From: Deltaproteobacteria bacterium | GTDB lineage: Bacteria; CG2-30-53-67 | Reading direction: 5' to 3' | NCBI GenBank assembly: GCA_013151235.1 | Contig: JAADIO010000052.1 | Location: forward strand, 1-31,753 | Length of the DNA: 31,753 bases | Shown: one piece after another, positions 23,381 through 31,456 of the stretch | Layout of the letters: each line of letters starts with the position of its first letter | Position numbering within the stretch: position 1 is the first letter of the stretch | Program-made: the position numbers and the translations under genes | Notes under the pieces: model-generated | Told to the model about the DNA's origin: nothing | Seen by the model: only the letters and a program-made list of their open reading frames with translations | Databases searched by the model: none

Positions 23381-23911
23381 ATGAAACATACTTTGATGAT
23401 TGTGGGTACGCTTTGCGCTGTTTTCTTCATCCTGGCAGTGCCGGTTATGGCGCCGGCATCGGGGGCGGAGAGGATCCTCTTCCATATCAAGACCGATCTC
23501 GCCAAGGACGACGCCCAGATCTGCGTGGCTTACAACATGATCCGGGAGGCCCTGCGGGAGGGGAAGGAGGTCTCGGTCCTGATCGACGCCTCTGCCGTCA
23601 ATACCTACAAGCGGGGATGGCTCGGTCATGACGCCCTGGAAGGGTACAAACTGCCCGAAAACCTGCGAGCGGAGATCGCAAGGCAGACCGGCGTAGGGAT
23701 CGGCAAGGTCCCCGCGACCTACGGGGCATACCTGACGCTTTTGCACGATGAGGGCGCCCGGTTCTATATCAACGGCGGGATGCTCGTGGTGGCCGGGATC
23801 TCGGAAAAGTTCGGCGATCTGTCGAAACTTTCCGTTGACTTCTTTAAACCGGTCACCTTCAAGGAGATGCTTCATCTCTTTGGCGAAGCGGACCGGGTCG
23901 TGGTTTACTGA
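23381..23911 (+). CDS. Exported DsrE-like family protein
   Basis: The protein has 176 residues from the ATG at 23381, with GGGAGG upstream; an in-frame extension upstream is low-complexity and rejected. Residues 1-29 are a signal peptide ending near ASGA/E. The mature part begins ERILFHIKTD and has the DsrE/DsrF alpha-beta fold (AYNMIREALREGKEVSVLIDA ... LTLLHDEGARFYINGGML). Family members bind or relay sulfur, or serve as small periplasmic accessory proteins. The conserved sulfur-binding Cys is not evident: the only Cys in the mature part is in QICVAY. It follows the P1B ATPase gene, but the repeat-rich gap makes co-transcription uncertain. Confidence 0.75.
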   Translation: MKHTLMIVGTLCAVFFILAVPVMAPASGAERILFHIKTDLAKDDAQICVAYNMIREALREGKEVSVLIDASAVNTYKRGWLGHDALEGYKLPENLRAEIARQTGVGIGKVPATYGAYLTLLHDEGARFYINGGMLVVAGISEKFGDLSKLSVDFFKPVTFKEMLHLFGEADRVVVY

Positions 23912-23920
23912 GTGGCCCTA

Positions 23921-24064
23921 TTCGTAAATACTGTGGCATTCGAGTGCCGCAGGACGGTATCCTCTTTGATCCGCTCCTTATGCCGCACCACAAGGGTATG
24001 CCTCAGTCGCTCGTCTCGATGAAACCGCTCTGCAACTCTCTCGGTGCGTCACAGTATTTACGAA
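23921..24064. mobile_element. MITE-like element with 15-bp terminal inverted repeats
   Basis: TTCGTAAATACTGTG (23921-23935) is repeated exactly inverted at 24050-24064, bounding 144 bp with no coding capacity. No clear target-site duplication was seen in the flanks. The size and perfect ends fit a non-autonomous transposable element, though a large stem-loop terminator region cannot be excluded. Confidence 0.6.
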
Positions 24065-24123
24065 CAGGAATTACTGAAATGTAGCGATAAAGGTTGATGG
24101 AGATCACAAGTTGTGGAGGCAAG

Positions 24124-24942
24124 ATGGCAGCGTATGAAACGTTGATCCGGCTTTTTATGTTTTCGGGGGTTTTGATCGCAATGGCGGTTTGGGAGGTCTT
24201 CCGGCCTCGACGGGTTTTGTCGCAGCCCAAAGGTCGGAGGTGGGTCACGAACCTTTCGATCACGGTCTTGGATATGGTCTTCGTCAGGGTTACAATCGGG
24301 GGAGTTGCCGTAACTACGGCGATCTATGCGAAAGCACATGGATGGGGTCTGCTCCATGTTATTCAATTACCATCCATTGTTACCTTTCTGGTCACTGTAG
24401 TTGTTCTGGATATGGCCGTCTACCTGCAACACGTGTTGTCCCATGCCCTGCCGATCTTCTGGCGCCTGCATCGTGTCCACCACAGTGATCCGAACTTTGA
24501 TGTTACCACCGGACTTCGGTTTCACCCCTTCGAAATCTTTGTCTCAATGATTTACAAGGCAGCGGTGGTGGCCGCTTTAGGGGCGAGCCCGTGGGGGATG
24601 ATGGCCTTTGAGGTCATTCTCAATTCCTCTTCTCAGTTCAATCACGGCAATGTTGCGATCCCCCCGGCTCTGGACCGTATCCTTCGGCTGTTTGTGGTCA
24701 CCCCGGACATGCATCGAGTGCATCACTCCTGGAAGGTGAAGGAGACCAACAGCAATTTCGGTTTTTTTCTTCCCTGGTGGGATCGTCTCTTCGGGACCTA
24801 CCGGGACCAGCCTGATGACGGGCACCGAGAGATGACGATTGGTTTGAGGGAGTACCGGAATTTTGAGAAGTTGACTTTCCGGCACCTTCTCTGGATGCCT
24901 TTTTTAAGGCCGATGGGTTCTTACAGCTTCCGGAGGGAATAA
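24124..24942 (+). CDS. Sterol desaturase / fatty acid hydroxylase superfamily membrane protein
   Basis: The protein has 272 residues from the ATG at 24124, which has GGAGG 5 nt upstream. Four or five membrane helices surround the di-iron histidine clusters of the family: HVLSH, then HRVHHSD (HxxHH), a central RFHPFE and QFNHG, and HRVHHS near residue 200. A C-terminal FLPWWDRLFGTYRDQP motif is also typical. The enzyme should hydroxylate or desaturate a lipid using O2 and an iron centre; the substrate is unknown. An oxygen-dependent enzyme beside otherwise anaerobic functions suggests at least occasional O2 exposure. The gene appears monocistronic, with the MITE-like element just upstream. Confidence 0.88.
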   Translation: MAAYETLIRLFMFSGVLIAMAVWEVFRPRRVLSQPKGRRWVTNLSITVLDMVFVRVTIGGVAVTTAIYAKAHGWGLLHVIQLPSIVTFLVTVVVLDMAVYLQHVLSHALPIFWRLHRVHHSDPNFDVTTGLRFHPFEIFVSMIYKAAVVAALGASPWGMMAFEVILNSSSQFNHGNVAIPPALDRILRLFVVTPDMHRVHHSWKVKETNSNFGFFLPWWDRLFGTYRDQPDDGHREMTIGLREYRNFEKLTFRHLLWMPFLRPMGSYSFRRE

Positions 24943-24977
24943 AGTAGCCTTTCGAAACCTTCTTCACTGATTATTCC

Positions 24978-25009
24978 TTGACATTGGACACGACTCCAAG
25001 ATGTATAGT
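24978..25009 (+). promoter_or_regulatory. MerR-type promoter with 20-bp spacer and internal dyad
   Basis: TTGACA (24978-24983) and TATAGT (25004-25009) are separated by 20 bp, longer than optimal, as in promoters that MerR-family activators untwist. Inside the spacer lies the dyad TTGGA-N6-TCCAA (24984-24988 and 24995-24999), the expected operator. It reads into the MerR-type gene at 25036. Confidence 0.85.
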
Positions 25010-25035
25010 GTTCATGTGAAGCAAAAGGTGAGGCG

Positions 25036-25440
25036 ATGGAAAAACTGACGATCGGTAAGGCGGCAAGAGGGGCTGGGGTCTCCACGGATACGATCCGTTA
25101 TTACGAACGTCTTGGGCTTCTTCCGGATGCCGGGCGGCTGGAATCGGGTTGCCGGGTCTTCCCCGGGGATGTGGTCCGGACGATTCGGTTCATCAAGCGT
25201 GCCCAGCGTCTCGGATTCTCTCTCGATGAGATCCGGGAGCTTCTCGCCTTCCGGGAAGAGGGCGCAAGCTGCCGGGAGGTTAGGGCGGCGGCCTTGCACA
25301 AGATGGGGATTATAGAGAGGAAGATTGCCGACCTTTCGGCGATCCGGAACGCCCTGAAGAAACTGATTAGTTCCTGCGAGGCGGGGAACGGGGCCGTCTG
25401 CCCGATTCTCGAGGCGCTGGAGAAGGAGGAAGAATCATGA
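25036..25440 (+). CDS. MerR-family metal-responsive transcriptional activator
   Basis: The protein has 134 residues. The N-terminal helix-turn-helix (IGKAARGAGVSTDTIRYYE, then RLGLLPDAGR) and the long dimerisation helix are standard. Cysteines at 79, 114 and 122 correspond to the metal ligands of the family. The Cys79-Cys114 distance of 35 equals that in MerR (82 to 117), while the Cys114-Cys122 loop has the 8-residue spacing of CueR (112 to 120). The inducer (Hg, Zn/Pb or Cu) is therefore ambiguous. It autoregulates through the 20-bp-spacer promoter directly upstream and is coupled by ATGA overlap to the thioredoxin-fold gene. Confidence 0.9.
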   Translation: MEKLTIGKAARGAGVSTDTIRYYERLGLLPDAGRLESGCRVFPGDVVRTIRFIKRAQRLGFSLDEIRELLAFREEGASCREVRAAALHKMGIIERKIADLSAIRNALKKLISSCEAGNGAVCPILEALEKEEES

Positions 25441-25769
25441 AGATCGAGTTGCTTTATTTCGAGGGATGCCCTTCCTGGCGGAAAGCGGAGGAGAACCTGA
25501 AGACGGTCCTCGACGAACTCGGGATCACCGATCCGGTCGGGCATGTACGGGTGGAGACCCCGGAGGAAGCGGAACGGCTTTCCTTTCCCGGTTCCCCCAC
25601 GATCCGGATCGACGGGGCGGACATCGAGGCCGGTGCCGGTGAAGGAAAGAGATTTTCTCTTGCCTGCCGTATCTACAGGGAAGGGCAGGAGGCCTACGGC
25701 TGGCCGTCGGTCCGGATGATCCGGGAGGCGTTTGGCAGGATGGCCCGGGATGAAGGAGGCCGGCGATGA
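25437..25769 (+). CDS. Small thioredoxin-fold protein, partner of the MerR regulator
   Basis: The protein has 110 residues. It starts IELLYFEGCPSW, a beta strand and turn with one Cys in the place of the thioredoxin CxxC, followed by FPGSPTIRIDGADIE (the cis-Pro loop region) and a second Cys in SLACRIY. It resembles the small proteins named 'DF family (seleno)protein' in current annotation, as I recall, often found with metal-resistance regulators. Translational coupling to the MerR-type gene suggests it binds or reduces the same metal or a related thiol. The active-site neighbour of Cys is Trp (codon TGG). Confidence 0.7.
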   Translation: MKIELLYFEGCPSWRKAEENLKTVLDELGITDPVGHVRVETPEEAERLSFPGSPTIRIDGADIEAGAGEGKRFSLACRIYREGQEAYGWPSVRMIREAFGRMARDEGGRR

Positions 25770-25849
25770 GGAAGGCTCAAATCAAACAGAACACGAACCG
25801 GCCCGGGACCATCCGGGCGGAACTTGCAACATCCCCCCGATCGTGGTAA
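25766..25849 (+). CDS. Possible 27-residue peptide or gene remnant
   Basis: The ATG at 25766 overlaps the previous stop (ATGA) and has GGAGG 5 nt upstream, an excellent start. Only 27 mostly polar residues follow before TAA. There is no family resemblance. It may be a small peptide, a coupling leader for the next gene, or the stump of a lost third gene of the MerR operon. Confidence 0.35.
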   Translation: MRKAQIKQNTNRPGTIRAELATSPRSW

Positions 25850-25861
25850 CTCTATGCAGCG

Positions 25862-26176
25862 ATGAAAGATCTCTGTGCCCGCTGCACCATCTGCTGTTAT
25901 TACAAGAAACTGCGCGACGACGGGACGGTGGTATATACCGACCGGCCCTGCGAGTATCTCGATCTCGACTCCGGCCTCTGCATCATCTATGAGAACCGGA
26001 CGAAGATGAAGGAGGACTGCGTCCGGATCACACGGCGTGTTATCGGGATGGGGGCGCTTCCGTCGGGGTGTCCCTATGTCGCCCGGGAAAAAAACTACCG
26101 GGGACCGAAGCTGACGAAACGGCTGCGGAAGATGGCCGAGGCGGCCTTCGGTGATCCGGCGAAGAAAGGAAGATGA
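25862..26176 (+). CDS. YkgJ-like Cys-cluster (CxxCxxCC) metal-binding protein
   Basis: The protein has 104 residues. It opens with CARCTICCYY, the CxxCxxCC signature of the putative zinc- or iron-chelating YkgJ family, and has further conserved Cys in RPCEYLD, GLCIIYENRT, EDCVRI and GCPYV. The C-terminus is basic. It probably binds Zn or Fe-S as a small cytosolic protein; no reaction is known. The start ATG at 25862 has no strong Shine-Dalgarno sequence. The gene ends one base before the YbgC-like gene starts. Confidence 0.8.
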   Translation: MKDLCARCTICCYYKKLRDDGTVVYTDRPCEYLDLDSGLCIIYENRTKMKEDCVRITRRVIGMGALPSGCPYVAREKNYRGPKLTKRLRKMAEAAFGDPAKKGR

Positions 26177-26177
26177 G

Positions 26178-26579
26178 ATGTACAGGGTCCGGATCTATTA
26201 TAAGGATACCGACATGGGCGGGGTCGTCTATTACGGCAACTACCTCCGTTTCTTCGAGGCGGCGAGGACGGAGTTCCTCCGGGACCTCGGCGCCGATCTC
26301 ACCCGGTGGATGAAAGAGGGGATCACTTTCGTCGTGGTCCGGGCCGAGGTTGATTACCTCGCATCGGCTCGATACGATGATCTTCTTGCCGTCGAGACCA
26401 CCTGCGCTGCTCTTTCGGGGGCGCGCTTCGACCTTTCCTACCGGGTGGTCCGGGAGGGGGACGGGCGGCTCATGGTCACCGGCATGACGAGAATGGCGGC
26501 GGTCGGCAGGACCGGCCGTCCCGTCCGGATCCCGGAGGAGGTGCGGAAGGCGCTGGAGGAGGCGATGGGGGATCGTTAA
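26178..26579 (+). CDS. ybgC: YbgC-family acyl-CoA thioesterase (hotdog fold)
   Basis: The protein has 133 residues. The ATG at 26178 is chosen because MYRVRIYYKDTDMGGVVYYG is the canonical family start; the frame is open further upstream inside the previous gene. The DTDMGGVVYYGNYLRFFE motif contains the catalytic Asp of 4-hydroxybenzoyl-CoA-thioesterase-like enzymes. YbgC proteins hydrolyse acyl-CoA (or acyl-ACP) and often associate with the Tol-Pal locus, which is absent here. The neighbours are small metal-binding and nucleotide genes, so the pathway is unclear. Confidence 0.9.
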   Translation: MYRVRIYYKDTDMGGVVYYGNYLRFFEAARTEFLRDLGADLTRWMKEGITFVVVRAEVDYLASARYDDLLAVETTCAALSGARFDLSYRVVREGDGRLMVTGMTRMAAVGRTGRPVRIPEEVRKALEEAMGDR

Positions 26580-26633
26580 AGGAGACGGGAAACGGCAAAG
26601 GCAAATAACCCTTTACCGCAGAGGCGATCAATA

Positions 26634-28394
26634 ATGAAAGGTCTCTCGGAAAATGCGCGTCTGGTTCTTGAACAGCGTTATCTCAGGAGAAACGCCGAAG
26701 GAAAGGTGACGGAGACCCCGGAGGAGATGTTCGCCCGGGTGGCCCGGCACGTGGCGGCGGCGGAGGCGGGATACCGCCGGGGCCCTTCCCCCGCGGAGAT
26801 GGAGGAGCGGTTCTTCGAGGTGATGACCGGTCTCGACTTCCTCCCGAACTCACCGGCGCTGATGAATGCGGGGACCCGGCTGGGGCAGCTCTCCGCATGT
26901 TTCGTCCTCCCCGTGGAGGATTCGATCCGGGGGATCTTCCGGGCCGTATCCGAGATGGCGCTGATCCATCAGTCCGGCGGGGGGACCGGATTTTCCTTCT
27001 CCCGGCTCCGGCCGGAGGGGGACGTGGTTAGATCCACCGGGGGCGTGGCCTCCGGGCCGGTCTCCTTCATGCAGGTATTCGACCGGGCGACGGAGGTGGT
27101 GAAACAGGGGGGGCGCAGGCGCGGGGCGAACATGGGGATCCTGCGAGTCGATCACCCCGACATCCTCCGCTTCGTGGAGGCCAAGGGCGACCCCTCCATC
27201 CTCACGAATTTCAACCTTTCCGTGGCGGTGACGGACAGGTTCATGAAGGCGGCGCAGAGGGGCGGGGAGATCCCTCTCGTCAATCCCCGTACCGGCAAGG
27301 AGTGCGGCCGGGCCGATGCCGCGTCCCTCTTTGATGCGGTCACCGGCCAGGCCGCGCTGACCGGCGATCCGGGCATCCTCTTCATAGACGAGATCAACCG
27401 GAGAAACCCCCTTGCCGCGCTGGGACCCCTGGAGGCGACCAACCCCTGCGGCGAACTCCCCCTCTATCCCTACGAGAGCTGCATCTTGGGTTCAATCAAC
27501 CTTTCCCGCATGGTCCGGGGCGGGCGGGTAGATTACAAAAAACTCCGCCATGTGATCGAAGTCGGCGTCCGGTTCCTCGACAATATCATCGACCTGAACC
27601 GCTACCCGATCCCGAAGATCAGGAAGGCGACCCTGGCCAACCGGAAGATCGGTCTCGGCGTGATGGGGTTTGCCGACATGCTGATTCAGCTCGGGTTCCC
27701 CTATGATTCGGCTGAGGCGCTCCGGCTGGCGGGCCGCCTCATGGGTTTTGTCACCTCCGAGGCCCGCCGTGTGTCGGCCGGACTCGCCCGTGAGCGGGGT
27801 CCCTTTCCGAACTATCCCGTGAGCGTATACCCGAAGCGGGGGCTTCCCGAACTCCGGAACGCCACGGTGACGACCGTCGCCCCTGCCGGCACGACCGGGA
27901 TCATCGCCGGGACGACGGGGGGCATCGAGCCGCTCTTCGCCGTCGCCTTCTGCCGCCGTCTCCCCGGCGGGAGAAGCCTGGCCGAGGTGAACCCCCTTTT
28001 CGAGCGTGCGGCGTCGGGGAGGCGGTTTCTGACCTCCATGATCCGGGAAGAGATCCTGCGCCGGGGAAGCATACAGGGTATTCGCGGGATCCCTGCGGAG
28101 GTCCGCCGTCTCTTCCGGACCGCCTTTGATATCGCCCCGGAGGATCATCTCCGTATCCAGGCCGCCTTCCAGAGACATACGGACAACGCCGTCTCCAAGA
28201 CGGTCAACCTGCCGGAGGATGCCCCGCCGGAAGATGTGCGGAAGATCTATATAATGGCCCATGCCCTGAAGTGCAAGGGGGTGACCGTTTACCGCTGCGG
28301 GAGCCGGGAGGGTCAGGTACTCAGCCTGCCGGAGGCTGGAGGGATCCCGTCAGGACCGGAATGCGGCGGTGCCTGCCGCCTCTGCGGGGGCTGA
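26634..28394 (+). CDS. nrdJ: Adenosylcobalamin-dependent (class II) ribonucleotide reductase
   Basis: The protein has 586 residues. It makes deoxyribonucleotides from ribonucleotides using a thiyl radical generated by B12, without O2. The first redox Cys is Cys89 (LSACFVLP), the catalytic NPCGE loop is at 270-274 with the thiyl Cys272, and the second redox Cys is Cys283 (ESCILGSIN). The NRKIGLGVMGFADML and VAPAGTTGIIAGTTGGIEP motifs are typical. The C-terminal thiols (Cys577, 581, 584; CGGACRLC) would re-reduce the active site. There is no N-terminal ATP-cone, so the form is compact. No cobalamin riboswitch is visible in the 54-bp gap upstream. Confidence 0.95.
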   Translation: MKGLSENARLVLEQRYLRRNAEGKVTETPEEMFARVARHVAAAEAGYRRGPSPAEMEERFFEVMTGLDFLPNSPALMNAGTRLGQLSACFVLPVEDSIRGIFRAVSEMALIHQSGGGTGFSFSRLRPEGDVVRSTGGVASGPVSFMQVFDRATEVVKQGGRRRGANMGILRVDHPDILRFVEAKGDPSILTNFNLSVAVTDRFMKAAQRGGEIPLVNPRTGKECGRADAASLFDAVTGQAALTGDPGILFIDEINRRNPLAALGPLEATNPCGELPLYPYESCILGSINLSRMVRGGRVDYKKLRHVIEVGVRFLDNIIDLNRYPIPKIRKATLANRKIGLGVMGFADMLIQLGFPYDSAEALRLAGRLMGFVTSEARRVSAGLARERGPFPNYPVSVYPKRGLPELRNATVTTVAPAGTTGIIAGTTGGIEPLFAVAFCRRLPGGRSLAEVNPLFERAASGRRFLTSMIREEILRRGSIQGIRGIPAEVRRLFRTAFDIAPEDHLRIQAAFQRHTDNAVSKTVNLPEDAPPEDVRKIYIMAHALKCKGVTVYRCGSREGQVLSLPEAGGIPSGPECGGACRLCGG

Positions 28395-28413
28395 ACCCAG
28401 CTGTCCTTTTCGC

Positions 28414-28443
28414 TTGCCCCCCTTTTGCCATTTCTGATAGAAT
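28414..28443 (+). promoter_or_regulatory. Candidate promoter of the ferritin-like gene
   Basis: TTGCCC (28414-28419) and TAGAAT (28438-28443) are separated by 18 bp, 38 bp upstream of the ATG at 28482. No PerR/Fur-like box is obvious. Confidence 0.45.
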
Positions 28444-28481
28444 CTCTCCGCTTGTTCCATCATCGAAAGGGGTTGGTCCTT

Positions 28482-28997
28482 ATGAAAAAAAATCTTACGA
28501 ACTTTTTTGAAGGCAAGTCCTTCAATGCCGACGAGGCCGGGAAGATCGCCGTCGCCCTGGAACGCCACGGATTCCGCTTTTATAACGACATGAAGGATCG
28601 TGTCCGGAATGAAAAGATCCGTCCCGTATTTGCGCAGATGGCGGCGGAGGAGCAGAAGCATATTGCCGACATCGAGGCGCTGCTCGACGGTCCCGGCTCC
28701 GAATGGTACCTCGACCCGGCCGCCGAGGAGATGGTGCAGCGCTATTTCGAGGACTATCTTGAAGGGAAGCTCTTTCCCGCCGGGAGTGACGCGGAATCGG
28801 TAGTGATGAAACTCGAAAACGAGATCGCCGCCGTGCGGCTGGCGCTCAACTTCGAGAAGGATGCCGTCGCCTTCTACTCTGATCTGGCCCGTCTGGCCGA
28901 CGATGAGGAGACGAAGAAGGCCTTCAGCCTGCTCAGGGAGGTTGAAGAGGGCCATGTCCTGACCCTTTCGGGTCTCCTGGAACTGCTGGAGGGATGA
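28482..28997 (+). CDS. Rubrerythrin/ferritin-like di-iron protein
   Basis: The protein is about 171 residues from the ATG at 28482, preceded by AAAGGGG. Two four-helix-bundle half-motifs are visible: ALERHGFRFYNDM with AAEEQKHIADIE, and NEIAAVRLALNFEKDAVAFY with REVEEGHVLTL. These give the E, ExxH, E, ExxH ligand set of rubrerythrin-type di-iron sites (the last as EEGH). There is no C-terminal rubredoxin domain. Likely roles are peroxide reduction or iron handling in the cytoplasm of an anaerobe. It is immediately followed by the Nudix gene. Confidence 0.87.
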   Translation: MKKNLTNFFEGKSFNADEAGKIAVALERHGFRFYNDMKDRVRNEKIRPVFAQMAAEEQKHIADIEALLDGPGSEWYLDPAAEEMVQRYFEDYLEGKLFPAGSDAESVVMKLENEIAAVRLALNFEKDAVAFYSDLARLADDEETKKAFSLLREVEEGHVLTLSGLLELLEG

Positions 28998-28998
28998 G

Positions 28999-29496
28999 AT
29001 GCCGGAGATGCTCGAAATCGTGGACGGCAGGGACCGGGTGATCGGGATCGCCCCGCGGTCGGAATGTCACGGCAACCCTGCCCTGGTCCACCGCGTGGTC
29101 CATGTGCTTGTGGTGAACGGACGGGGAGAGATCCTCCTGCAGAAACGGGCGCCCGACAAGGATATCCAGCCGGGGAAATGGGATACCTCCGTTGGGGGGC
29201 ACCTCGATCCGGGAGAGGACTACGACACGGCGGCCGTCAGGGAGATGAAAGAGGAACTCGGGATTGCAGGGGCCGTCCTGAGACGTCTCTACAGTTACCC
29301 GCTGCGGAACGAGGTTGAGTCGGAAAACGTCACGACCTACCTCTGCCGTTACGACGGAGCGATAGACTTCGATCCAGGGGAGATCACCGAGGTACGCTTC
29401 TGGAGCCGGGAGGATATCGAACCGAAGCTCGGCTCGGGGATCTTCACGCCGAACTTTGAAGAGGAATTCCGTTATTTCAAAAATGTTCAATCCTGA
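28999..29496 (+). CDS. Nudix hydrolase (IPP-isomerase-like/YfcD type)
   Basis: The protein has 165 residues. The Nudix box GHLDPGEDYDTAAV, then REMKEELG, fits Gx5Ex7REUxEExGU exactly. The N-terminal part (EIVDGRDRVIGIAPRSECHG, then VHVLVVNGRGEILLQKRA) is the YfcD/isopentenyl-diphosphate-isomerase-like subtype. It should hydrolyse a nucleoside-diphosphate-linked substrate with Mg2+; the exact substrate is unknown. The start overlaps the end of the ferritin-like gene region (1-bp gap). The last seven codons and the stop lie inside the left arm of the 250-bp palindromic element, so the C-terminus is element-derived. Confidence 0.9.
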   Translation: MPEMLEIVDGRDRVIGIAPRSECHGNPALVHRVVHVLVVNGRGEILLQKRAPDKDIQPGKWDTSVGGHLDPGEDYDTAAVREMKEELGIAGAVLRRLYSYPLRNEVESENVTTYLCRYDGAIDFDPGEITEVRFWSREDIEPKLGSGIFTPNFEEEFRYFKNVQS

Positions 29497-29723
29497 TGGT
29501 GTCGTAAAAAGTTCTTTTCCGGATTCCGTTCATGCTTCGGCAAGCTTCCGGGCATGATGAGCTTGCCGAACCACACGAACGGAATATCAACGTCTTACAC
29601 CGTTCGCCCTGAGCGTGCCGAAGGGCCTGTCCTGAGCGTGCCGAAGGGCCTGTCCTGAGCGTGCCGAAGGGCCGAACGGACTTTTTACGATTTCATCAAT
29701 TTTTGATTGAACATTTTTGAAAT
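29474..29723. mobile_element. 250-bp palindromic element with 19-bp terminal inverted repeats
   Basis: ATTTCAAAAATGTTCAATC (29474-29492) is exactly inverted at 29705-29723. Inside lie further nested arms: GTCGTAAAAAGT (29501-29512) with ACTTTTTACGA (29680-29690), ATTCCGTTC/GAACGGAAT (29523-29531 and 29577-29585) and a perfect TTCGGCAAGCT hairpin (29536-29546 and 29560-29570). The right end stops at the base before the selC tRNA, and the left end supplies the Nudix stop codon. It has no credible gene of its own. Confidence 0.75.
29608..29673 (+). repeat. Three direct 23-bp repeats inside the palindromic element
   Basis: The unit CCTGAGCGTGCCGAAGGGCC plus TGT starts at 29608, 29631 and 29654 (the last lacks TGT). 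It is GC-rich with its own CCTTCGG/CCGAAGG symmetry and belongs to a widely scattered repeat type. No spacers are present, so it is not CRISPR. Confidence 0.85.
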
Positions 29724-29821
29724 GGGAGAGGATTCGGTGCTGGTGTCCGGCCCGGACTTCAAATCCGGTGGGGCGGCTTAACACCCCGCCTGGTGGGTTC
29801 GATTCCCGCCCTCTCCCGCCA
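29724..29821 (+). tRNA. selC: tRNA-Sec (anticodon TCA)
   Basis: The 98-nt gene has the hallmarks of selenocysteine tRNA: an 8-bp acceptor stem GGGAGAGG/CCTCTCCC, G73 and encoded CCA, anticodon stem CCGGA/TCCGG with loop CTTCAAA giving anticodon TCA, a long variable arm (GGCGG/CCGCC) and a T arm GTGGG-TTCGATT-CCCGC. It decodes UGA as selenocysteine with SelA, SelB and SelD, none of which is in this window. No selenoprotein gene was recognised here. Confidence 0.96.
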
Positions 29822-29949
29822 TTTATTTAATACAGCAATCAGTCGTTAGCAACCAGCATTCAGCGGATCTGCGGAAGTCACACCAAGCGTTTTCTCGAGA
29901 AGAATTTGAAGAGGGTCCCTGTTCGGTCAGTTCCTTGGTTGAGGTCATT
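29822..29949. other. Spacer between selC and the truncated groEL frame
   Basis: About 130 bp without a convincing gene. No terminator was seen directly after selC. Together with 29950-30075 it forms roughly 250 bp of unassigned sequence between the tRNA and the point where groEL similarity begins. Confidence 0.4.
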
Positions 29950-31008
<1,059 letters not shown>

Positions 31009-31018
31009 TCAAAAACCC

Positions 31019-31327
31019 CTACTTCATCACAGCCAGAATAGACGACTCCGAAATTATATAATACTCCTCCCCGTCAACCTTTATCTCATCCGGCCCGTAT
31101 TTTGAAAAAATAACCGTATCCCCCACCTTCACCCTCATCGGCAAAACCTTTCCATCATCAGTTACTCTTCCTTCCCCCACGGCAACAACCTCCCCCTGCT
31201 CGGGTTTTTCCTTGCTCGCGGTATCCGGAATGATGATACCTGAAGCGGTCTTTTTGCCCTCATTTTCCGCCGAAGGTTTAACCAATATTCTGTCTCCAAT
31301 CGGAGCAATTTTGTTCTTCGTGCTCAT
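31019..31327 (-). CDS. groES: GroES co-chaperonin
   Basis: The protein has 102 residues from the ATG at 31327. It contains IAPIGDRILVKP at the start, the mobile-loop region KKTASGIIIPDTA that contacts GroEL, and VKVGDTVIFSKYGPDEIK near the end. Length is normal and the gene is intact. It precedes groEL by 112 bp on the same strand in the usual order. There is no Shine-Dalgarno sequence of note. A consensus promoter lies about 100 bp upstream; no CIRCE inverted repeat (the HrcA site) was found. Confidence 0.95.
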   Translation of the reverse strand: MSTKNKIAPIGDRILVKPSAENEGKKTASGIIIPDTASKEKPEQGEVVAVGEGRVTDDGKVLPMRVKVGDTVIFSKYGPDEIKVDGEEYYIISESSILAVMK

Positions 31328-31428
31328 AGCTTTTTATTTTGAACGGCAAAATAAATTCACGCCGGAAAATATTCCGCAATCCAAAATTTTTATAAAAAAT
31401 TAACTGATAATCTTGTAAATACAATAAA

Positions 31429-31456
31429 ATTATACTCAAGCTGTAAAAGTTGTCAA
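31429..31456 (-). promoter_or_regulatory. Consensus promoter for groESL
   Basis: On the minus strand TTGACA (31451-31456) and TATAAT (31429-31434), both perfect hexamers, are separated by 16 bp and read toward groES. Confidence 0.8.

Noticed and set aside
26580-26633. Cobalamin riboswitch upstream of the B12-dependent reductase
   Set aside because: The gap is only 54 bp, far too short for the aptamer, and no B12-box-like sequence was seen.
29608-29673. CRISPR-like short direct repeats
   Set aside because: The three 23-bp units are contiguous with no unique spacers and lie inside a palindromic element; no cas gene is near.
29587-29784. Minus-strand open frame across the palindromic element and selC
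   Set aside because: It is built from the 23-bp repeats and the antisense of a tRNA gene; such translations are a known artefact of scattered repeats.
31328-31428. CIRCE (HrcA) element upstream of groES
   Set aside because: No TTAGCACTC-N9-GAGTGCTAA-like inverted repeat is present in the leader.
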